Below, piece by piece: positions 5,158 through 9,757 of a stretch of DNA of 9,757 nucleotides. The notes under the pieces were generated by a model. That model saw only the letters and a program-made list of their open reading frames with translations. It did not search any database and had not been told where the DNA came from. The DNA comes from Phycisphaerae bacterium (GTDB lineage: Bacteria; Planctomycetota; Phycisphaerae; UBA1845; Fen-1342), in contig JALHOX010000154.1 in the NCBI GenBank assembly GCA_022842805.1, forward strand, positions 1-9,757, written 5' to 3'. The translations under genes were made by a program, and so were the position numbers. Positions within the stretch are counted from its first letter, which is position 1, and each line of letters starts with the position of its first letter.

Positions 5158-7452
5158 ATGAATGGCGATTTTCAATCGAGCTACGCGACCGAGGCGCTGG
5201 TCCCCCGCGCTACGGCCGGCACATCGACCAGCGACGCCGCCGTCGCGAGCGTGCTAAAGCAATATTGGGGTTATGACTCGCTTCGCCCCTTGCAGGCCGA
5301 GGCGATCCGGGCCGGCGCGAGCGGCCGGGACTCGCTGGTCGTTCTGCCGACCGGCGGTGGAAAATCGCTTTGCTATCAGATTCCGCCGATGGTCTGCAAT
5401 CGTGTGGATGTGGTCGTTTCCCCGCTGATTTCGCTGATGAAGGATCAGGTCGACGGCCTGCGCGAAAACGGCTATCCGGCGGTGGCGCTGCACAGCGCTC
5501 AGGAGGGAAGCGCGAATCGGGAGATCATGCGCGAGATCGGCGAGGGAAAATACCGGCTCGTGTTCGTGGCGCCGGAGCGTTTGCTTCATCCGGCGTTCCT
5601 GGCGCTGTGCGAGCGGGCACGGGTCGGGGCGTTCGCGATCGACGAGGCGCATTGCATCAGCCAGTGGGGGCACGATTTTCGCAAGGACTATCGCCAGCTC
5701 GCGCGGCTGCGCGAGGTCTTCCCCAACGCATCGATCAACGCCTTCACGGCCACCGCCACGCCCCGCGTGCGCGAAGACATTGTCGGCCAGTTGCGCCTGC
5801 GCGATCCCGCGATCCTGGTCGGGCATTTTGATCGGCCGAATCTCACCTATCGCGTGCGGCCGAAGCTGGACGTAGAGGGCCAGACCCTTCGAACGATCCG
5901 ACGACACCGCGATCAGGCCGTGATCGTCTACTGCCTGAGCCGCAAAGAGACGGAGCGGATGGCGGCGTTTCTGAAGGAAAATCAGGTTCGCGCGGCGCAC
6001 TATCACGCCGGCATGGAAGCAAAAGACCGGCAGGAAACGCAGGAGCGTTTTCTGAACGAGCAACTCGATGTGATCGTGGCGACGGTGGCGTTCGGCATGG
6101 GCATCGACCGCGGGGATGTGCGCTGCGTCATTCACACGTCGCTGCCCAAGTCGGTGGAGCACTATCAACAGGAAACGGGCCGCGCCGGGCGAGACGGGCT
6201 GCCCGCCGAGTGCGTGCTTTTCTATAGCGCCGGCGATGCGATTCGCAACGAAGAGCTGATCCGGCTGTCGGCGGAGAACGCCAACGACCCGGAGACGGTG
6301 ATCGAAGGGGGAATGCAGCTCCTGCGGGCCATGCGGCACTACTGCGATCTGCCCGCATGTCGCCACGCGCGGCTGGTGGAGTACTTCGGCCAGACGCTGG
6401 CCCATTCGAACTGCAAGGCCTGCGATGTCTGCCTGGGTGAGACGAAGCCGGCGGACGACGCGACCGAGCTGGCGCGGAAGGTGCTGTCGTGCGTGGCGCG
6501 GGTGCAGCAACGTTTCGGCCTGGGGCACGTGCGCGATGTACTGTTGGGCAAGAACACAAAGGTGATTCGCGATTTGGGACATGACAAGCTGACCACGCAC
6601 GGGCTGCTAAAAACCATGAACGCCGACGTGCTCACGCAGGTGATGTACCAGTTGGTGGATCAGGGCTTGCTCAAGCGGACTCCCGGCGATCGACCCATTC
6701 TGCAGCTTTCGGAAAACGGGCTGCGGGCGATGAAGGGGGAGCGGCGCGTGCTGCTGTCGATTCCGCAGGCAGCGCCGACCACGAGCGAAGCGCCGTCGCG
6801 TGACGCGGGCGAAGCGCTGTCCGAATCGGAGAGCGGGCTGTTTGAGGCCCTGCGCGGGCTGCGGCGCGGGATGGCGGAGATGCGCAAAGTGCCGCCTTTC
6901 GTAATCTTTCCCGACACCGTGCTGATCGAGCTGGCTCGCTCGCGCCCGACGACGATTGAAGCCTTCGGCGCGATTCGCGGAGTCGGAGCGCGGAAACGCG
7001 ACGCCTTCGGACGCGAGTTTACGGCCCTGATTCGCGACTATTGCGACACGCACGGACTTTCACACGGCAATGGCCGCGCGCCTGAGCCCGAAGAAGGCGA
7101 CGAGGAAGAAATCGTTCGACCGCGTCAGAGTTCGAAGCTGAATCCGCAAAAGGAGCGGGCGTTGGAGATGCTGATGCAAGGGGCGGCGATCGAGGACGTC
7201 GCCCATCAGACCGATCGCGCGATCAGCACGGTCGGCGGATATCTGGCGGAGTTGGCATATCGAAATCCGACGCTGGACCTGACGCCGTGGGTTCCCGCCG
7301 ACCTTCAGCACGCGATTACGGAAGCGACGATTCAAGTACCGGATGGGCGATTGACCGCGATTTTCGAGAAGTTGCAGGGCCGGGCGAACTTTGAGCAAAT
7401 TCGGGTGGTTTTGGCGCGCTGGCGCGCTGTGGCCATGCGCGAGGGCGGTTGA
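5158..7452 (+). CDS. recQ: ATP-dependent DNA helicase RecQ
   Basis: The 764-residue product is a full RecQ helicase, which unwinds DNA 3' to 5' in recombinational repair and fork restart. Visible motifs, numbered from ATG 5158, are motif 0 YWGYDSLRPLQ (36-46), Walker A PTGGGKS (64-70), VVSPLISLMKDQV (86-98), DEAH (162-165) followed by the RecQ aromatic-rich loop CISQWGHDFRKDYRQL, FTATATP (196-202), and GIDRGD and QQETGRAGRDG (337-347) of motifs V and VI. The RQC zinc site is Cys401, 419, 422, 425, followed by a winged helix (about 435-530). An HRDC domain spans about 557-635, ending before an acidic linker. The last 110 residues (about 655-764) look like the extra HTH domain seen in long RecQs, as opposed to the roughly 610-residue E. 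coli form. All catalytic residues are intact. The frame extends upstream to TTG 5065 and ATG 5101, but those residues show no RecQ similarity and 5158 follows a TATATT box. It converges with the Nudix gene, 66 bases away. Confidence 0.96.
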   Translation: MNGDFQSSYATEALVPRATAGTSTSDAAVASVLKQYWGYDSLRPLQAEAIRAGASGRDSLVVLPTGGGKSLCYQIPPMVCNRVDVVVSPLISLMKDQVDGLRENGYPAVALHSAQEGSANREIMREIGEGKYRLVFVAPERLLHPAFLALCERARVGAFAIDEAHCISQWGHDFRKDYRQLARLREVFPNASINAFTATATPRVREDIVGQLRLRDPAILVGHFDRPNLTYRVRPKLDVEGQTLRTIRRHRDQAVIVYCLSRKETERMAAFLKENQVRAAHYHAGMEAKDRQETQERFLNEQLDVIVATVAFGMGIDRGDVRCVIHTSLPKSVEHYQQETGRAGRDGLPAECVLFYSAGDAIRNEELIRLSAENANDPETVIEGGMQLLRAMRHYCDLPACRHARLVEYFGQTLAHSNCKACDVCLGETKPADDATELARKVLSCVARVQQRFGLGHVRDVLLGKNTKVIRDLGHDKLTTHGLLKTMNADVLTQVMYQLVDQGLLKRTPGDRPILQLSENGLRAMKGERRVLLSIPQAAPTTSEAPSRDAGEALSESESGLFEALRGLRRGMAEMRKVPPFVIFPDTVLIELARSRPTTIEAFGAIRGVGARKRDAFGREFTALIRDYCDTHGLSHGNGRAPEPEEGDEEEIVRPRQSSKLNPQKERALEMLMQGAAIEDVAHQTDRAISTVGGYLAELAYRNPTLDLTPWVPADLQHAITEATIQVPDGRLTAIFEKLQGRANFEQIRVVLARWRAVAMREGG

Positions 7453-7518
7453 GGGGCGGACCGTCGAGTATCCGGGAAGTCATGACCGGCGCATCGTCTG
7501 TCGACGCGGGCCGCGCGA

Positions 7519-7929
7519 TCAGAGATGGAGCGAGTCGTCGGCGATGGCGTCGAGAAACGCCAGATTGGTCGCCAGCACATTCGGCAACGCGATGATCTCG
7601 TCCCGCGTACACCAGCGGATCGCCTGCACCTCGGCTGGGTTGGGCGCGAGAGCCTCGTCGAGCATCTCGACCAGCCACCAATGCAGGCGGAGCGACGCGC
7701 CGCGCGTCACCTCCCAGACTTTGCGGATGGCGCGGACGGTCCCGCCGACCTCCTCGCGGAACTCGCGAACGACGGCCTCGTGCTGCGGTTCGCCGGGCTC
7801 GATCGAGCCGCCGACGAAGCACCACGCCCCGCCCGCCAAAATACCCTCGGCCCGCTGAATCATGAGAAAACGTCCGTCGCGCCGCACGACCGCGACCACT
7901 CCTTCGACCATCCGCTCCAGCTCGCTCAC
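7519..7929 (-). CDS. Nudix hydrolase
   Basis: This 136-residue protein carries a complete Nudix box at residues 41-63: GSIEPGE then RE at 55-56, EE at 59-60 and Gly62, matching GX5EX7REUXEEXGU. Nudix enzymes hydrolyse a nucleoside diphosphate linked to another group, with Mg2+ bound by the REXXEE glutamates. The substrate (oxidised dNTP, ADP-ribose, NADH, dinucleoside polyphosphate) cannot be read from this sequence. The box follows AWCFVGGSIEPGE, the usual beta-strand lead-in. Length is normal for a single-domain member. GTG 7929 is chosen because GAGGG (7938-7934) lies four bases before it; ATG 7911 is the alternative, giving 130 residues, with GGAG three bases upstream. The frame stays open further upstream to 8097, into the divergent gene, but that part is Arg/Ser-rich without homology. 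It may have a repair-related house-cleaning role near recQ, but convergent orientation argues against an operon. Confidence 0.9.
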   Translation of the reverse strand: MSELERMVEGVVAVVRRDGRFLMIQRAEGILAGGAWCFVGGSIEPGEPQHEAVVREFREEVGGTVRAIRKVWEVTRGASLRLHWWLVEMLDEALAPNPAEVQAIRWCTRDEIIALPNVLATNLAFLDAIADDSLHL

Positions 7930-7933
7930 ACAA

Positions 7934-7938
7934 CCCTC
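7934..7938 (-). promoter_or_regulatory. Shine-Dalgarno of the Nudix gene, deciding a GTG start
   Basis: The minus strand reads GAGGG followed by TTGT and GTG (7929-7927). The spacing is four to five bases, acceptable for a ribosome binding site, and favours GTG 7929 over ATG 7911. It contrasts with the neighbouring recQ and YfhO-like genes, which have none. Confidence 0.45.
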
Positions 7939-7976
7939 GGTGATACGCCGCGCTGCCGCTGCTCGCCCGACGCAAG

Positions 7977-7982
7977 TACATT
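7977..7982 (+). promoter_or_regulatory. Candidate -10 element of the YfhO-like gene
   Basis: TACATT (four of six matches to TATAAT) ends eight bases before the ATG at 7991, with TTCCGGCC between and no Shine-Dalgarno. The whole divergent spacer to the Nudix start is only 61 bases. The call depends on the similar placement seen before the E1 gene, larC and recQ. Confidence 0.25.
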
Positions 7983-7990
7983 TTCCGGCC

Positions 7991-9757
7991 ATGCTCTCTC
8001 GACGCATCCTAATCGCCCTATCGGCGCTATTGCTGCCGGCGCTGCTGCTGCTGCCGCTATGGCGCAACGCGGGCCTCGGCGCGGGCGAAGACGACATCCT
8101 CTATTACTGGCCGATGCGTCTGCACTTTCAGCGCTGCTTCGACGCCGGCGAATGGCCGCTCCTCAATCCGTGGAACGGGCTGGGGCGCCCCTTCCTCGCC
8201 GACCCGCAGACGGCCGTCTTCTATCCGCCCACCTGGCTCTTCGCGCTGGCGAAGATCGACGTGGCCTATCCGCTGCATCTCGCGCTTCACTTCGCGCTGG
8301 CCTTTTATGGCGCCTATCGCCTGGCCCGAAGCGAGCGGCGCAGCGCGGCGGCGGCGGTCTTCGCGGGCATCGCATTCGCTTTCTGCGGCTTCATGCTCGC
8401 GCATCGGGCGCACTTCACGATGCAGGCGGCCGCCGCGTGGGCGCCGCTCGTCGTTTGGCGCGTGCGACGAGTTGTTCAATTGTCCGAAGCGTCGATCCCG
8501 CGCGGCGTCCGGGCCGGCGTCATCGCGGCGATCTGCCTGGCGCTGCAAGCGCTGGCGGGGCACGTGCAGATGGCGGCGCTGACGGCCCTCGGCTGCGTTG
8601 TGCTTACGCTCGCCGAGCGGCGTCGCGCGACAGGCATCGCAGAGCATCAGACGCAATCTGGACCGATCCGCTTCGCCGCCCTGCTCGCTGTCTTCATCGC
8701 GTCGGCCGGACTGTTCGCCGTTCAGGCGATCCCGACCTGGCGCTATATGCGCGTCTGCGAGCGGGCGAGCTGGTCCTATTGGCAATTCACCGAAAATAGC
8801 CTGCTGCCGACGGCAGCGCTGACGATGCTCTCGCCGTTCGCGCTCGGACAACGCACGCCAAACGCGATGGGCGAAGCGTGGTGGGGTCCGTCGCATCAAT
8901 CGGAGCAGACCGGCTATATCGGCGTGTCGACGTTGATCCTCGCGGCGCTCTCCCTGCGCCTGCCCTGGAGGGCGCAGCCGCAGCGCGGCGCGTGGGCATG
9001 GCTGCTATTAGCCGCAGTCTTGCTGGCGCTCGGGCGTTATGGGCCGCTTTGCCCGCTGCTCTATTGGCTGCCGGGCAGTCAGCTTTTCCGCTGCCCGGCG
9101 CGGGCGTTGCTGCTGGTAGATCTGGCGCTGGCGATGTTGGCGGCCGCGACGGTCGATGATCTCGTTCGCGCCGCGACACCCGATCGCGCGCGGCTGAGGT
9201 GGGTAGTACAGCAATGGCTGAAGCGATGGCCGCTGATCGTCGCCGCCTTCGTCCTCACCCCCCTGCTGCTCATCGCCCTCTCGTTGCCGTGGCTGCCGGC
9301 CGCAACAGCGAACGCCGCTCGACAGGCGCTCTCGCCCCTCAATCCGGCGTTGTGGGCGGTCGCGTGCATCACGTTGATCAGCGTCGGCGCGATTGCTGCG
9401 GTTGCGCGGCGCAGCGCGGCGGCCCGCGCCGCGTGGCTCCTGCCCGCAGTGCTCGCGCTCGACCTCGGCGTTGTCGGGTGGTCGCTCGACGTACCGCGCG
9501 AGCCGGTTGATCTGCGTCGAGCCGCACGCGTCGACCCCGACAATGAGTGGCTCGGCTTCGTCACCAACGACCCGGGACGCCTCTGGGTGGTGACGCCCAA
9601 GCGCGGCGAGTCTCCCGGCGAATACGAGCTTTCGACGCTGAAGGCCGTCGCCAACACGAACATCCTCGAACCGGTCGAATTGCTGACCGACTATGGCCCC
9701 TTTCAGCCGCGGGCCTATGTGCGCGAGTTCGGATTTCGGCCATGGGGCGAGACGGCC
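7991..9757 (+). CDS. YfhO-like polytopic membrane protein (GT-C type), C-terminus beyond the window
   Basis: The frame is open from ATG 7991 to the right edge, 589 codons without a stop, so the C-terminus is missing. It matches the YfhO membrane protein family, GT-C-fold proteins linked in Gram-positives to glycosylation of teichoic or lipoteichoic acid from a lipid-linked sugar. Signatures are an N-terminal hydrophobic helix (6-24), the acidic EDD (33-35) in the first extracytoplasmic loop, LNPWNGLGRPF then DPQTAVFYPP (58-80), AGHVQMAALTAL (189-200), TGYIGVSTLILAALSL (307-322) and YGPLCPLLYWLPGSQLFRCP (350-369). About ten hydrophobic stretches fit a multi-pass protein. The part after about 510 starts the extracytoplasmic region, with NTNILEPVELLTDYGPFQPR (555-574) as in YfhO proteins. 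The donor and acceptor here are unknown, since teichoic acids are not expected in a Gram-negative-type cell. It is divergent from the Nudix gene. Confidence 0.88.
   Translation, partial: MLSRRILIALSALLLPALLLLPLWRNAGLGAGEDDILYYWPMRLHFQRCFDAGEWPLLNPWNGLGRPFLADPQTAVFYPPTWLFALAKIDVAYPLHLALHFALAFYGAYRLARSERRSAAAAVFAGIAFAFCGFMLAHRAHFTMQAAAAWAPLVVWRVRRVVQLSEASIPRGVRAGVIAAICLALQALAGHVQMAALTALGCVVLTLAERRRATGIAEHQTQSGPIRFAALLAVFIASAGLFAVQAIPTWRYMRVCERASWSYWQFTENSLLPTAALTMLSPFALGQRTPNAMGEAWWGPSHQSEQTGYIGVSTLILAALSLRLPWRAQPQRGAWAWLLLAAVLLALGRYGPLCPLLYWLPGSQLFRCPARALLLVDLALAMLAAATVDDLVRAATPDRARLRWVVQQWLKRWPLIVAAFVLTPLLLIALSLPWLPAATANAARQALSPLNPALWAVACITLISVGAIAAVARRSAAARAAWLLPAVLALDLGVVGWSLDVPREPVDLRRAARVDPDNEWLGFVTNDPGRLWVVTPKRGESPGEYELSTLKAVANTNILEPVELLTDYGPFQPRAYVREFGFRPWGETA

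Noticed and set aside
5254..6600. 448-residue minus-strand frame opposite recQ
   Set aside because: recQ is certain on the plus strand; this frame has only compositional bias and no domain.
7462..7506. 6-bp inverted repeat (CGTCGA/TCGACG) between the convergent recQ and Nudix genes as a shared terminator
   Set aside because: The stem is too short for a 33-base loop and has no T-run; expected by chance in GC-rich DNA.
7525..8799. 424-residue plus-strand frame across the Nudix gene and the YfhO-like gene
   Set aside because: It is out of frame with both supported genes, and becomes Arg-rich low complexity.

Overview
The window is GC-rich with strong G/C bias at codon third positions. It carries five complete protein genes and two that run off the edges. 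It looks like ordinary chromosome of a GC-rich Gram-negative-type bacterium. A planctomycete-like origin is my best guess, from the fused E1 dehydrogenase, a stand-alone larC, a YfhO-type membrane protein and mostly absent Shine-Dalgarno sequences. That assignment is inference; no rRNA or other marker gene is present. There is no tRNA, rRNA, CRISPR array, transposase or phage gene.

Layout. At the left edge a minus-strand reading frame (start at 148) begins after a good Shine-Dalgarno and runs out of the window; its product is not recognised. A hairpin-bearing gap separates it from a large minus-strand gene (354-2879) for a thiamine-diphosphate 2-oxoacid dehydrogenase E1 component with alpha and beta subunits fused. 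Divergently, after a 183-bp gap holding an inverted repeat of 7-base units, lies larC (3063-4253), the nickel-insertion enzyme for the lactate racemase pincer cofactor. Next on the plus strand come a small membrane-anchored coiled-coil protein with a C-terminal helix-turn-helix-like segment (4407-4967), a cluster of GC-rich hairpins, and a full-length RecQ helicase (5158-7452). A minus-strand Nudix hydrolase (7519-7929) converges on recQ. Divergent from it, a YfhO-like polytopic membrane protein (7991 to beyond 9757) is cut by the right edge.

The genes do not form one pathway: central carbon or branched-chain acid oxidation, nickel cofactor maturation, DNA repair, nucleotide clean-up and envelope glycosylation sit side by side. 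No defence or mobile system is visible. The most interesting material is non-coding: the inverted-repeat element between the E1 gene and larC, and a recurring -10-like hexamer 6-10 bases before several start codons that lack a Shine-Dalgarno, which hints at leaderless or near-leaderless transcripts.
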